A stretch of DNA of 64,000 bases from Burkholderia arboris (GTDB taxonomy: Bacteria > Pseudomonadota > Gammaproteobacteria > Burkholderiales > Burkholderiaceae). The first letter of the stretch is position 1, and the number at the start of each line of letters is the position of its first letter. The stretch lies in NCBI RefSeq assembly GCF_902499125.1, contig NZ_CABVPX010000005.1, positions 1 through 64,000 on the forward strand, read 5' to 3'. Below the pieces are notes generated by a model, which searched no databases, was not told the DNA's origin, and saw only the letters and a list, made by a program, of their open reading frames with translations. A program made the translations under genes and the position numbers. Positions 49,469 to 59,539 of the stretch are shown piece by piece.

Positions 49469-49954
49469 ATGAACGCATCCGCCGCATCCCCGGGCGCCGC
49501 CGATCTCGACTGGCGCTGGAAATCCTTCGACGCGCTGACGGCGCGCGAAGTCTATTCGATCCTCGAAGCGCGCAGCGCCGTGTTCGTCGTCGAGCAGAAC
49601 TGCGTGTATCGCGACATCGACGACGCGGACCAGGCCGCGTGGCACCTGGCCGCATTCGATCCGGCCGGCCGCCTGGCCGGCTATCTGCGCGTGCTGCTGC
49701 CCGACGCGCAAAACACCGACGTGCGGATCGGCCGCGTGCTGACGACCGCCGTGTTCCGCGGTGCGGGCCTCGGCAACGGGCTGCTGTCGCGCGCGCTGGA
49801 GCATATCCGCGCGCAGTGGCCGGATACGCCGGTGAGCCTGCATGCGCAGGCTCACTTGCAGCGTTTCTACGGCGCATTCGGCTTCACGCCGAGTTCGGAC
49901 GTGCACGACGAGGACGGCATCCCGCACGTGTGGATGAGCAGCGCGCGCGCATGA
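49469..49954 (+). CDS. GNAT acetyltransferase, ElaA family
   Basis: 161 residues. DWRWKSFDALTAREVYSILEARSAVFVVEQNCVYRDID is the ElaA signature; later IGRVLTTAVFRGAGLGNGLLSRAL gives the acetyl-CoA loop and LHAQAHLQRFYGAFGF the end. Substrate unknown. Convergent with the copper operon, with only about 20 bp between stops. Confidence 0.92.
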   Translation: MNASAASPGAADLDWRWKSFDALTAREVYSILEARSAVFVVEQNCVYRDIDDADQAAWHLAAFDPAGRLAGYLRVLLPDAQNTDVRIGRVLTTAVFRGAGLGNGLLSRALEHIRAQWPDTPVSLHAQAHLQRFYGAFGFTPSSDVHDEDGIPHVWMSSARA

Positions 49955-49976
49955 CGCGCGCCGCGCCGCGCAGCGC

Positions 49977-50846
49977 TCAGTGCGCGGCGTGCGGTACCGG
50001 CGGCTTGTCCGCGCGCTGCACCGCACGTTCGCCGATCAGGCGTCCGCGCGCGGACAGCCGCAGCCAGTGCCGCAGCGCGATCAGCGCGCCGATCACGCTC
50101 ATCATCGAGCCCGGGATCCACAGCAGCAGCCCGCCGATCTGCTGATCGCGCAGCGGGCTCAGCCACGTGAACGCGCGGCCGCAGATCGAGTAGATCGGAT
50201 ACAGCTCGTGCGGCGTAAAGAAGATCAGCGCGCCGAGCGCGATCTGCGGCGGGATCGCCGCGACGACGATCAGGATCCGGCGGCCCGGCGACAGCCGCGC
50301 GGGCGGCGCCGGCCGCGGATCGACGACGAGCCACCAGAACAGCAGCCCGTCGATCACCATGCTCCAGTTCATCACGCGATAGAGACGCCAGTCGAGCATC
50401 GCGATGAAGTGGATCGGCGACAGCAGCCAGAAATAGATCAGCCCGACGAACAGCACGACCGCGACGACGGGATGGAACACGACGTCGAGGGTCGCGCGCA
50501 CGGGCGCCCACGCGAGCGCGGGGCGCGCGAAGCGCTGCCGCCAGCTGAACGGGATGCCCGCGCGGATCGCCGCGCCCGGATACGACAGCGCGATGAAGAA
50601 CGGCCCGAGGTGATGCAGCACGAGATGCTGCGCGCGGTGCAGGAAGAACTCGTGCTCGAAGAAATAGTCGAGCCGCGTATGCAGTGCGATATAGAGCGCC
50701 GTCAGCCCGAACCAGAACGAGAACTGCCGCAGCGGCGTCACCTTCGCCTTCTTCACGCCGCGCGCGAACAGCACGGCGGCGGTCAGCACCGCGATGACGA
50801 CCGTCGGCGACGGTTCCCACGGATCGAGCCAGTACAGGAGGTTCAT
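49977..50846 (-). CDS. CtaG-family cytochrome c oxidase assembly protein
   Basis: 289 residues, about seven membrane helices. FFLHRAQHLVLHHLGPFFIALSYPG, FHPVVAVVLFVGLIYFWLLSPIHF and GRAFTWLSPLRDQQIGGLLLWIPGS are diagnostic of the caa3-type CtaG family. The histidines may bind copper. It forms an operon with PCuAC and SCO genes, all for copper delivery to oxidase. Confidence 0.92.
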   Translation of the reverse strand: MNLLYWLDPWEPSPTVVIAVLTAAVLFARGVKKAKVTPLRQFSFWFGLTALYIALHTRLDYFFEHEFFLHRAQHLVLHHLGPFFIALSYPGAAIRAGIPFSWRQRFARPALAWAPVRATLDVVFHPVVAVVLFVGLIYFWLLSPIHFIAMLDWRLYRVMNWSMVIDGLLFWWLVVDPRPAPPARLSPGRRILIVVAAIPPQIALGALIFFTPHELYPIYSICGRAFTWLSPLRDQQIGGLLLWIPGSMMSVIGALIALRHWLRLSARGRLIGERAVQRADKPPVPHAAH

Positions 50847-50856
50847 CGCGCGCGGA

Positions 50857-51303
50857 TCACTTCGTCTGGGCCGGCGACTTCACGGCGAACGGTGCGTCGA
50901 CCGTTTCGCCGTCGGAGAATTTCAGGCGCAGGTGCACGGTGTCGCCCGGCTTGATCGCGTGCTTCGGTTCCTCGAGCATGAAGTGATAGCCGCCCGGCGC
51001 GATGTCGACCTTGCCGCGTGCGGGGATCGTCAGCTTGTCGACCATTTCCATCTTCTGCGTCGAACCGTTCGACACGGTCTGGTGCAGCATCGCCATCCCG
51101 TAGTCGGGGCTGTCGACGTCGACGAGGTCGACCGGCTTGTCGCTCGTGTTCACGAGCGTCACGTAGCCGCCCGCGGGCAGCTTGTTCGGCAGCCAGCGCA
51201 CCCATGCGCCCTGCGCGGTGATCGCGCCGGCGGCATACGCGTGGGCGCCGACGCACAGCGCGGCGAGGAGGGCGAACGTCTTGAGAGTCGTCTTCGTGTT
51301 CAT
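50857..51303 (-). CDS. Periplasmic copper chaperone PCuAC
   Basis: 148 residues. Signal peptide KTFALLAALCVGAHAYAAG. The copper site is H-x-n-M...H-x-M: LHQT, KMEM and GYHFML. It carries Cu(I) to the oxidase together with SCO. It sits between SCO and CtaG genes. Confidence 0.93.
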   Translation of the reverse strand: MNTKTTLKTFALLAALCVGAHAYAAGAITAQGAWVRWLPNKLPAGGYVTLVNTSDKPVDLVDVDSPDYGMAMLHQTVSNGSTQKMEMVDKLTIPARGKVDIAPGGYHFMLEEPKHAIKPGDTVHLRLKFSDGETVDAPFAVKSPAQTK

Positions 51304-51311
51304 GTCGGAAT

Positions 51312-51947
51312 TCAGGTGTGGGAGGCGGTGTCGATGATCCGGCGCACATCGGCGGCGATGGCGTCGGGCGAATCGCGATCGGTCGCGAGCAGGCGCGCGC
51401 GGCCGGTTGCGTCGAAGATGTAGACGGCCGAGCTGTGCGTGACTTCGTAGCCGCCGGACGGATCGCGCTGTTCCATCTGATACGCGACGCGATAGCGTTT
51501 CGCGAGCGATTCGATCTGGCCGTCGGTGCCGGTCAGCCCGCGCGCATGCGCGGCGTCGAACGCGGCGACGTACGACTGCATCATCTGCGGCGTGTCGCGC
51601 GCGGGATCGACCGACACGAACAGGATGCGCACGTCATCGGCCCGCGGGCCGAGCTTGGCGAGCACTTCCATCAGCCGCGCCATTGTTTCGGGGCAGACAT
51701 CGGGGCAGTGCGTGTAACCGAAGTAGACAAGCGCGATGCGGCCGTGGAACGCGTCGGCGTCGACGGGATGGCCGTCGCCGCCCGTCAGCGTGAACGACAG
51801 GTCGGGCAGGTGGCCGGTGACGTTGGTCAGGTTCCAGCGCGGCTCGTCGTGCGTGCACGCGGCGAGCGCCACGGCGGCGGCGACGGCCGCGGCCGTGTGG
51901 ATGAGGCGGGACAAGCGCCGGTGCGGCGCGGGACGGGCAGACGACAT
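51312..51947 (-). CDS. SCO1/SenC copper-binding lipoprotein
   Basis: 211 residues from ATG 51947. A lipoprotein signal ends at LAAC (Cys about 31). The thioredoxin fold has the copper motif HCPDVCPE and the distal His of THSSAVYIFD. It matures the CuA centre of cytochrome oxidase. First gene of the copper operon. Confidence 0.94.
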   Translation of the reverse strand: MSSARPAPHRRLSRLIHTAAAVAAAVALAACTHDEPRWNLTNVTGHLPDLSFTLTGGDGHPVDADAFHGRIALVYFGYTHCPDVCPETMARLMEVLAKLGPRADDVRILFVSVDPARDTPQMMQSYVAAFDAAHARGLTGTDGQIESLAKRYRVAYQMEQRDPSGGYEVTHSSAVYIFDATGRARLLATDRDSPDAIAADVRRIIDTASHT

Positions 51948-52228
51948 CCTGGGGCTCGATCGGACGGAAAGGTGGCCGGCCGGCGCGATGCCATGCGTCG
52001 CGCGGCAGGCGGTTGCGACTGTAGCGCAATTCGTCCGTCCGCGTCCTTTCGAAACCCGTACGGGGCGCGCGAGCGGGGCAATATGTCGCAGTTGACGCAA
52101 CGGGGCGCGTGAGGCTGGCAATGCACCGGTTTCGCCCATCTCGGTGCGCAGGCGCGGTAAGATGCGCACAATTCCATTCGCGCAGTGGCGGCCTGCGTTT
52201 GCCGGCCGACCCCCAGACTATCGAATCG

Positions 52229-52981
52229 ATGCAATCCGTTCCGGCTTCCCTGTCCCTGACCGATACCGCGTTCTTCTTCGACTTCGACGGCACGCTCGTC
52301 GAACTGGCGCCGACCCCCGACAGCATTCACGTTCCGTCGTCGCTGCTGACGCTGCTCGACGAGCTGCGCCGCCGCTCGCACGGCGCGGTCGCAGTCGTGT
52401 CCGGACGCGGGATCGACAACCTCGACACGTTCCTGAAGATGCCCGATCTGCCGATCGCGGGCCTGCACGGCGCGGAGCGCCGCGATGCGAACGGCGACAC
52501 GCAGCGTATCGGCTTCAACGACGAACGCCTCTTGCGCATCGAGCGCGAGCTTGCGGGCGTCGTCGACCGTCATCCGGGCATGCTCCTCGAAATCAAGGGC
52601 GCGGCCGTCGCGCTGCACTTTCGCAATGCGCCGGAGCGCGAGGCCGTGGCGCGCGAAGCGGCCGAGCGTCTCGTCGCCGACTATGCCGATGCGTACGTGC
52701 TGCAGCCCGGCAAGATGGTGTTCGAGATCAAGCCGAAGGGCGTCGACAAGGGGCGCGCGCTGGCCGCGTTCCTCGACGAGCCGCCCTTTGCGGGGCGCGT
52801 GCCGCTGTTCGCGGGCGACGACCTGACCGACGAGAAGGGCTTCGCGGTGGTCAATGCGCGCGGCGGCCTGTCGATCAAGGTCGGCGCCGGCGAGACGTCG
52901 GCCCGTACGCGGCTCGATTCGGTCGACGCGCTGCATGAGCAGATCGCGCGCTGGCTCGGCGCGGGGCAGCCGCACGCATGA
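52229..52981 (+). CDS. otsB: Trehalose-6-phosphate phosphatase
   Basis: 250 residues from ATG 52229. HAD motif I FFFDFDGTLVEL (Asp 18 and 20), VVSGRGIDNL, GLHGAER and the late motif AGDDLTDEKGF define OtsB. It converts trehalose-6-P to trehalose. The stop overlaps otsA (ATGA), so the pair forms an operon for osmoprotection. Confidence 0.96.
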   Translation: MQSVPASLSLTDTAFFFDFDGTLVELAPTPDSIHVPSSLLTLLDELRRRSHGAVAVVSGRGIDNLDTFLKMPDLPIAGLHGAERRDANGDTQRIGFNDERLLRIERELAGVVDRHPGMLLEIKGAAVALHFRNAPEREAVAREAAERLVADYADAYVLQPGKMVFEIKPKGVDKGRALAAFLDEPPFAGRVPLFAGDDLTDEKGFAVVNARGGLSIKVGAGETSARTRLDSVDALHEQIARWLGAGQPHA

Positions 52982-54363
52982 GCCGGCTCATCATCGTTTC
53001 AAACCGCGTCGCGCCGATTTCGGAAGGCGAACCGGCGGCGGGCGGTCTCGCGATCGGCGTCTACGACGCACTGAAGGAGACGGGCGGCATGTGGTTCGGC
53101 TGGAGCGGCGAAGTGGTCGCGTCCGGTGCGCCGCAGCCGCAGATCCGCGTCGAGGAGCGCGGGCCCGTGACGTTCGCGACCGTCGGGCTGTCGCGCCGCG
53201 ATTACGACCAGTATTACCGCGGTTTCTCGAATGCGACGCTGTGGCCTGCGTTCCATTACCGCGCGGACCTGATCCAGTACGACCGGCACGAATTCGACGG
53301 CTACCGTCGCGTCAACGTGTGGCTCGCGCAGCAGCTCGTACCGCTGCTGCAGGACGACGACGTGATCTGGGTGCACGACTATCACCTGATCCCGTTCGCG
53401 CGCGCGCTGCGCGATGCCGGCGTGAAGAACCGCATCGGCTTTTTCCTGCACATCCCGTTTCCGGCCGCGCAGGTGCTCGTCAACGTACCGCCGCACCGCG
53501 AGCTCGTCGAGTCGCTGTGCGCGTTCGATCTGCTCGGCTTCCAGACCGAGCCCGATCTACGCGCGTTCTGCGACTACGTCGAGTTCGAGGCGGGCGGCGA
53601 GGCCGAGCGCGACGGGCACACGGTGCGCGTGCGCGCGTTCGGCCAGACGCTGTGCGCGGCCGCCTATCCGATCGGCGTGTATCCGGACGAAATCGCGTCG
53701 CTCGCGCAGGCGGGCGAGCATGGCAAGGCCGTGCGCACGCTCGCGACGTCGCTGCGCGGGCGGCAGCTGATCATGAGCGTCGACCGGCTCGATTACTCGA
53801 AGGGGCTCGTCGAGCGCTTCCGCGCATTCGAGAAGCTGCTCGAGCACCAGGCGTCGATCCGCAACCGCGTGTCGTTCCTGCAGATCGCGCCATCGACGCG
53901 CGCGGACCTGCGTGCGTACCAGGACATCCGCCTGCAGCTCGAAGCGGAGTCGGGGCGCATCAACGGGCGCTACGCGGAGCTCGACTGGGCGCCGATCCTC
54001 TACATTCACCGCCAGTACGACCGCCAGGTGCTGGCGGCGCTGTACCGGCTTGCGCGCGTGGGGTTCGTGACGCCGCTGCGCGACGGGATGAACCTCGTCG
54101 CGAAGGAATACGTGTCCGCGCAGAATCCGGACGATCCGGGCGTGCTCGTGCTGTCGCGTTTCGCGGGCGCCGCGCGCGAGCTGACGGGCGCGCTGATCGT
54201 CAATCCGATCGACATCGACGGGATGGCCGATGCGCTGTCGCAGGCGCTGACGATGCCGCTCGCCGAGCGGCGCGCGCGCTACACGGACATGATCGCGCAG
54301 CTGCGCGAGAACAACGTGTCGGTGTGGCGCGACAATTTCCTGCGCGATCTGCAGCACGTCTGA
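52978..54363 (+). CDS. otsA: Trehalose-6-phosphate synthase (GT20)
   Basis: 461 residues. [76 protein letters not shown] and [16 protein letters not shown] are the family motifs. It makes trehalose-6-P from UDP-glucose and glucose-6-P. Directly follows otsB. Confidence 0.97.
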   Translation: MSRLIIVSNRVAPISEGEPAAGGLAIGVYDALKETGGMWFGWSGEVVASGAPQPQIRVEERGPVTFATVGLSRRDYDQYYRGFSNATLWPAFHYRADLIQYDRHEFDGYRRVNVWLAQQLVPLLQDDDVIWVHDYHLIPFARALRDAGVKNRIGFFLHIPFPAAQVLVNVPPHRELVESLCAFDLLGFQTEPDLRAFCDYVEFEAGGEAERDGHTVRVRAFGQTLCAAAYPIGVYPDEIASLAQAGEHGKAVRTLATSLRGRQLIMSVDRLDYSKGLVERFRAFEKLLEHQASIRNRVSFLQIAPSTRADLRAYQDIRLQLEAESGRINGRYAELDWAPILYIHRQYDRQVLAALYRLARVGFVTPLRDGMNLVAKEYVSAQNPDDPGVLVLSRFAGAARELTGALIVNPIDIDGMADALSQALTMPLAERRARYTDMIAQLRENNVSVWRDNFLRDLQHV

Positions 54364-54384
54364 CCGGCTGCTTCCGGTGCAATG

Positions 54385-54421
54385 AAAAAAGCCGCCGTGC
54401 GTGATGCACGGCGGCTTTTTT
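54385..54421. terminator. Bidirectional terminator, otsA and ABC gene
   Basis: Stem AAAAAAGCCGCCGTGC / GCACGGCGGCTTTTTT with GTGAT loop between convergent genes. Confidence 0.93.
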
Positions 54422-54441
54422 GTCGGCTGGATGCCTGCGCG

Positions 54442-56355
54442 TCAGGCGACGCGCTCTCCGGTCGGCGTGTTGCCGTCGGGTGCGGCGTGATGGCGGCCGT
54501 GCTGCTTCGCGAGCAGGTCGCGATACAGGCCGGGGCGGTTGCGCAGCACGTCGGGCGGGCCGTCGTCGATCACCTTGCCGTTGCTCATCACGATGATCCG
54601 GTCGAAGTTGCGCAGCGTCGACAGGCGGTGCGCGATCGCGATCACCGTGCGGCCGACCATCAGGCGGTCGAGTGCGCTCTGGATCGCTTCCTCGGACGCG
54701 CTGTCGAGTGCCGACGTCGCTTCGTCGAGCAGCAGGATCGGCGCATCCTTCAGGATCGCGCGCGCGATCGCGATGCGCTGGCGCTGGCCGCCGGACAACT
54801 TGACGCCGCGATCGCCGACGATCGTGTCATAGCCTTCCGGCATGGCCTCGATGAACTCCGCGCAGCGCGCGTCGCGCGCGGCGGCGAGCACTTCGTCGCG
54901 GGTCGCCTCGGGGCGGCCGTACGCGATGTTGTCGTAGATGGTCCGGTGCAGCAGCGAGATGTCCTGCGGCACGAGCGCGATCGCATGGCGCAGGCTGTCC
55001 TGCGTGATCGTCTTCACTTCCTGGCCATCGACCTTCACGGCGCCGTCCTGCGTGTCGTAGAAGCGCTGCAGCAGGGCAAGCACGGTCGACTTGCCGGCGC
55101 CCGACTTGCCGATCAGGCCGACGCGCTGGCCCGGTTCGATATGGAGGTCGAAGTGGTCGAGGATCGCGCGGCGGTGCGGGTACGCGAACGTCACGCGCTC
55201 GAAGTCGACGCGGCCGCCCGTGGCCGACAGCGGTTGCGCGTCGGAGCGGTCCGGCATCCCGTGCGGTTCGAGCAGGGTCTTCACGGCCTCGGAGAGGCGT
55301 GCGACGTGCTGCGTGACGTCGACGAGCGCGACCGCGAGGTCACGCGTGCCGTGCAGGATCGTGAAGCCGAGCGAACTGACGAGCACGATGTCGCCCGACG
55401 TTGCGCGGCCCTGGTCCCACAGCCACAGCGCCCAGCCGAGCAGGCCGGCCGACAGCATCGCGGTGATCACCGCGTGCAAGAGGCGCAGCTTTTCGAGATA
55501 GAGCAGGCTTTGCTGGCGCGCGTCCATCTCGGCCTTGACCGTCGCGCCGAAGCGCTTCTGTTCGCGCAGCGTCATGCCGAACGCGCGCACGAGGCCCATG
55601 TTGCCGATCACGTCGACGAGCTCGCCGTCGACCGCGGCGGCTTTCGCCGCGAACGCATGATGGCGAGCCGAGCCGCGCCCGGCGAGCTTGAACAGGATGA
55701 CGGACAGCACGGCCGAACAGCCGAGCAGGCCGGCGGCCATCAGCGGATTGACGACGATGATCATCAGGATCGCGCCCATCACCGCGATGCACGGCGGCAG
55801 CACGTTCCACGCCATCGTGTTCTCGGACGTGTAGACCGCGTTCGACGTGGCCGTGATGCGGCTCGCGAGCGTGCCGGGCTGCTTCTCCGAGTAATACGTC
55901 GGCGAATGGCCGATCAGGTACTGGAACAGGTCGCGCCGCAGGTCGCCTGTCACCGCGACGAACGTGTGCGCGGCGACCCAGCCGCCGACGCGCCACAGCA
56001 GGTTGTCGGCCGCGATCAGCCCGACGAGCAGCGCGAACGCGCTCCACAGCGGGCCCGGGTGATGGCGCCCGGTCGCGAGTACGTCGATCAGGTGCTTGAT
56101 CGCGTATTGCGAGCCGAGCGCGCAGCCGACGGCGGCCAGCACGCTGCAGAACACGATGAGGTGCGCGACGGGGTGGAGACGGATGTAGCGGAACAGGAAC
56201 GCGATCGGCCGGTGCGCGTAGCTCGACAGCTCCGCGTTGTGGGCGTTGCGCTGGGCAGGGGTGAGAGATTCCAAAATATGCGTGCGGTGATTCGGTGATT
56301 GAGCGTTGCGGCTGGATCGCATGCCGGCGTTCGCCCGGACTGAATAATCCGGCAT
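54442..56355 (-). CDS. ABC exporter (fused permease and ATPase)
   Basis: 637 residues from ATG 56355; an inner ATG at 56322 or a longer start are alternatives. Six membrane helices (VAHLIVFCSVLAAVGCAL, LWSAFALLVGLIAADNLLW and others), then an ATPase with Walker A GKSGAGKST (about 416-424), signature LSGGQ (521), Walker B ILLLDEA (540). It is an MsbA-like half transporter working as a homodimer. The substrate is unknown. Confidence 0.93.
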   Translation of the reverse strand: MPDYSVRANAGMRSSRNAQSPNHRTHILESLTPAQRNAHNAELSSYAHRPIAFLFRYIRLHPVAHLIVFCSVLAAVGCALGSQYAIKHLIDVLATGRHHPGPLWSAFALLVGLIAADNLLWRVGGWVAAHTFVAVTGDLRRDLFQYLIGHSPTYYSEKQPGTLASRITATSNAVYTSENTMAWNVLPPCIAVMGAILMIIVVNPLMAAGLLGCSAVLSVILFKLAGRGSARHHAFAAKAAAVDGELVDVIGNMGLVRAFGMTLREQKRFGATVKAEMDARQQSLLYLEKLRLLHAVITAMLSAGLLGWALWLWDQGRATSGDIVLVSSLGFTILHGTRDLAVALVDVTQHVARLSEAVKTLLEPHGMPDRSDAQPLSATGGRVDFERVTFAYPHRRAILDHFDLHIEPGQRVGLIGKSGAGKSTVLALLQRFYDTQDGAVKVDGQEVKTITQDSLRHAIALVPQDISLLHRTIYDNIAYGRPEATRDEVLAAARDARCAEFIEAMPEGYDTIVGDRGVKLSGGQRQRIAIARAILKDAPILLLDEATSALDSASEEAIQSALDRLMVGRTVIAIAHRLSTLRNFDRIIVMSNGKVIDDGPPDVLRNRPGLYRDLLAKQHGRHHAAPDGNTPTGERVA

Positions 56356-56840
56356 TGTAAACAAGGCCGTGCGTCGCGCTGCGCGAATCTTGCCTTGGCC
56401 AGGGGGCTCGCGATCGATTTTGAGATAAAATCCGGCATCCCGTCCTGCCTCATGTGCCGGAATCGTGCTGCCGGCAGCCACGGGTGACCTGGATCGCCAA
56501 AAGGGCCTTCCACTCTAGAACGGACACCCAAGTCCGCGGGTTGCAAAGTGTTGCACCTTTGTAACAAAGTAAAGTGTTTGAAATGTTGTGCGCCGTATCA
56601 GGATTAACCCTAGATAATCGGCTCCGGGTTCGATTCCAGGTTTTTTTACGAACCCCTGTCAACGGGTCTTCGTTTCAAACGTTCTATGCCTGTCGCGTCG
56701 CCGACGCTCCTTGAGCAGCGCGGGTTCGACGCCCCCGGCAGGCTGATTCGTCTGATTGTCGGACGAGATGCTTCCAGCCCGGACCGCCGGCAGGTTGCCG
56801 ACCCATACCTGGTTTTTAGCCGATTTTTTAGGAGTTACGC
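56356..56840. other. Divergent intergenic region with imperfect dyad
   Basis: 485 bp between the ABC exporter and the glycosyltransferase. It contains GTTGCAAAG (56540-56548) and CTTTGTAAC (56557-56565), an imperfect 9-bp dyad, and A+T-rich stretches suitable for promoters. A tRNA-like GGTTCGATTCC occurs but without a cloverleaf. Confidence 0.45.
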
Positions 56841-57905
56841 ATGCGAATCGCCCAAATCGCTCCGTTGCATGAAGCGGTGCCCCCGAAACTGTACGGTGGT
56901 ACCGAGCGAGTGGTGTCCTACCTCACCGAAGCACTTGTCGAGATGGGGCATGACGTCACGCTCTTCGCGAGCGGCGATTCGCAAACCTCCGCAAAGCTCG
57001 AAGCGTGCTGGCCGCAGGCGCTGCGCCTCGACCCGACGATCCGCGACGTGATGGCCCCGCACATGCTGCTCCTCGAGCAGGTGCGCCGCCGCGCGGAAGA
57101 GTTCGATGTCCTGCACTGCCACATCGACTACTACCCGTTCTCGCTGTTCTCGCGCCAGCCGGTCCCGCATCTGACGACGATGCACGGCCGTCTCGACCTG
57201 CCGGAACTGCAGCCGATCTTCAATGCATTCAACGACGTGCCGGTCGTGTCGATCTCCGACAACCAGCGCATCCCGCTGCCGCAGGCGAACTGGCTGTCGA
57301 CCGTGTACCACGGCCTGCCGGAAAACCTGCTGACGCCGATCCCGAACGTGAAGCCGAGCTACCTCGCGTTCCTGGGCCGCATCTCGCCGGAGAAGCGCGT
57401 CGACACGGCGATCCGCATCGCCGAACAGGCCGGCCTGCCGATCAAGATCGCCGCGAAGCTCGACAAGGCTGACCGCGCGTACTACGAAGAAAAGATCAAG
57501 CCGCTGTTCGCGCTGCCGCACGTCGAGTACATCGGCGAAATCAGCGAGTCCGAAAAGACCGAATTCCTCGGCAACGCGCATGCGCTGCTGTTCCCGATCG
57601 ACTGGCCGGAGCCCTTCGGCCTGGTGATGATCGAGGCGATGGCATGCGGCACGCCGGTGATCGCGTTCAAGCGCGGCTCGGTGCCGGAAGTGATCGACAA
57701 CGGCGTGTCGGGCTTCGTCGTCGAAGACGAACTGTCGGCCGTCGCGGCGCTCAAGCGCCTCGATACGCTGCCGCGCGAGAAGGTCCGCGCCGCGTTCGAA
57801 GCACGTTTCTCGTCGAAGGTGATGGCGCAGAACTACGTGAAGGGCTACGAGGAACTGCTGCGCCAGAAGCGCCGCACGGTGCTCCGCGAAGTCAACGCAA
57901 GCTGA
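56841..57905 (+). CDS. Family-4 glycosyltransferase
   Basis: 354 residues, with AGGAG before the ATG. GT-B fold: APLHEAVPPKLYGGTERVVSYLTEALVEMGHDVTLF, YLAFLGRISPEKRVDTAIRIAEQAG, and PEPFGLVMIEAMACGTPVIAFKRGS, the E-x7-E donor-binding motif. The acceptor is unknown. It is divergent from an ABC exporter, which could export a product, but this is only a guess. Confidence 0.93.
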   Translation: MRIAQIAPLHEAVPPKLYGGTERVVSYLTEALVEMGHDVTLFASGDSQTSAKLEACWPQALRLDPTIRDVMAPHMLLLEQVRRRAEEFDVLHCHIDYYPFSLFSRQPVPHLTTMHGRLDLPELQPIFNAFNDVPVVSISDNQRIPLPQANWLSTVYHGLPENLLTPIPNVKPSYLAFLGRISPEKRVDTAIRIAEQAGLPIKIAAKLDKADRAYYEEKIKPLFALPHVEYIGEISESEKTEFLGNAHALLFPIDWPEPFGLVMIEAMACGTPVIAFKRGSVPEVIDNGVSGFVVEDELSAVAALKRLDTLPREKVRAAFEARFSSKVMAQNYVKGYEELLRQKRRTVLREVNAS

Positions 57906-58141
57906 TTGCGGGCCGCTGCCGCGCTGCGGCGCGCGGCCGTCATCGACGCCCCGTCCGGGTTTCCGGCGGGGCGTTGTCACATCCGCGGCGCGGATGTGTT
58001 GTATTCTCGCCGCGCCCGGCGCCGCGAACGGCCCCCGAAGCGGCCCGGCACGCCATCCAGCCGTCTGTCCAGCCGGTAATGTCCCTATAATGGCCGTGCC
58101 GTGAAATCCGGCCCTGTACGAATATCCAGAGGAGAGCAGTC

Positions 58142-58951
58142 TTGGCGAGAACGAAAACCACGCGCGCAGCGCCGGCCCCCGGCGCCGGTGTGATCTTCGC
58201 GTTGCGCGCGATCGGTCTCGTGCTGCTCGCGCGCTGGCTGTTCTCGATGTCCCAGATGGGCTATCGCTCGTCGCTGTCCGCGATGGTGTCGTCGCCGTGG
58301 GCGTTCGTCTACCTCGTGCTGATCTTCCTGCTGCTCGCGCTGCCGGGCGCCGCCGCGCGTGCCGAGCGGCCGTTTCATCCGCTGCCGCAGTGGCTGCGTC
58401 AGGCGCTGCGCGTCTTCGCGCTGATCGGTTTCCTGTTCGCGGTCTGGTCGATCGGCATGTTCGCGTGGGTGGCCGGCTGGCGCCACGCGCTGCATGCGGT
58501 GACGGCGACCAACGGCTGGCTCGTCGCCGCGCCGGCGCTCTACGCGGCAATCGTCTGGATCTGCCGCCCGCGGCCGCTGTGGCGCACCAACGTGGCCGCT
58601 CGCCGCTTCGCGGTCGGCCGGTATGCGATTTCACTCGACGTGCTGACGCGCACCGCGATCGTCTGGATGGAAAGCCGCAAGGTCGGCCAGTACGACGCGC
58701 GCGAGCTGTCGGTGCGCTGGCCCGGCCGGGCGGCACCTGCCGTTGCGGGCGAGGGCGCGCTGGAGACGCAGCCGGCAGTCGTGCCGCCGCGTCGCGGCAG
58801 CCTGTTCAATCGGCCGAAGGTCGAACTGCTGTGGGATTCGCCGGCGGCCGTCGGCCATAACCGGCAGATCGTGATGCGCGCGCGGCTCGCGACCGAAGGT
58901 GACCGCGTCGCGGTGCTCGCGCTCGACGCCGCGCTCAAGCAGATCGTCTGA
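58142..58951 (+). CDS. Membrane protein of unknown function
   Basis: 269 residues from TTG 58142, with AGAGGAGAG upstream at a good distance; no nearby ATG fits. Four hydrophobic segments: VIFALRAIGLVLLARWLF, WAFVYLVLIFLLLALPGAA, ALRVFALIGFLFAVWSIGM and GWLVAAPALYAAIVWIC. The C-terminal 110 residues are soluble. No family recognised. Confidence 0.7.
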   Translation: MARTKTTRAAPAPGAGVIFALRAIGLVLLARWLFSMSQMGYRSSLSAMVSSPWAFVYLVLIFLLLALPGAAARAERPFHPLPQWLRQALRVFALIGFLFAVWSIGMFAWVAGWRHALHAVTATNGWLVAAPALYAAIVWICRPRPLWRTNVAARRFAVGRYAISLDVLTRTAIVWMESRKVGQYDARELSVRWPGRAAPAVAGEGALETQPAVVPPRRGSLFNRPKVELLWDSPAAVGHNRQIVMRARLATEGDRVAVLALDAALKQIV

Positions 58952-58990
58952 CAGGGCCTGCGCACCGGGCGCGGGCGACAAGGAGGCGCG

Positions 58991-59455
58991 ATGATCGTCC
59001 GCTGGTTGCTGGCTGCCATTCACCTGAGCGCGTTCGGCGTCGCGTTTGCCGCGATCGCGGGGCGTAACCGCGCATTGCGCCGGCTCATCGCGTCCGCGCA
59101 GGCCGCCGACCTGCCTGGCGTCTTCAAGGCGGATGCTGCATGGGGAGTGTCCGCGCTCGTGCTGGTCGTGACGGGCCTCATGCGCGCGTTCGGCGGTTTT
59201 GAAAAAGGCGCCGCGTACTACCTGCACGAACCACTCTTTCACCTGAAGATGACAGCGCTCGTGCTGATCCTGCTGCTCGAGGTCGTGCCGATGCTGGGGC
59301 TGATCCGATGGCGCGTTGCCGCGCGGCAGCAGCAGATGCCCGATCTCGGCCGTGCGCGCACCTATGTGCGGATCGGCCATTGGCAGGCCGTGCTCGTGAT
59401 CGTCATCGTGTTCGCCGCGTCGGGGATGGCGCGGGGGATCGGGCTGGCCGGGTAG
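58991..59455 (+). CDS. DUF2214-type membrane protein
   Basis: 154 residues with AGGAGG before the ATG. Four membrane segments (LLAAIHLSAFGVAFAAIA, AAWGVSALVLVVTGLMRAF, LFHLKMTALVLILLLEVVPML, AVLVIVIVFAASGMARG). The pattern RNRALRRL, KADAAWGVSAL and FEKGAAYYLHEPLFHLKMTAL fits DUF2214. Function unknown. Confidence 0.85.
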   Translation: MIVRWLLAAIHLSAFGVAFAAIAGRNRALRRLIASAQAADLPGVFKADAAWGVSALVLVVTGLMRAFGGFEKGAAYYLHEPLFHLKMTALVLILLLEVVPMLGLIRWRVAARQQQMPDLGRARTYVRIGHWQAVLVIVIVFAASGMARGIGLAG

Positions 59456-59539
59456 GTGCGGCCGGCCAGGCCCGACCAGGTCGCCGTGGCCGGCAAGGGC
59501 CGGTCACCGGGCGGCCCTGCCGCCCGGTTCGTCCCGCGC

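Noticed and set aside
54382..56298. Long forward frame opposite the ABC exporter
   Set aside because: Composition is typical of an antisense shadow (Arg, Asp, His-rich); the reverse frame has all ABC motifs.
56623..56646. tRNA-like GGTTCGATTCC followed by T run
   Set aside because: Only a T-loop-like stretch; no acceptor or anticodon arms can be drawn, so it is not a tRNA gene.
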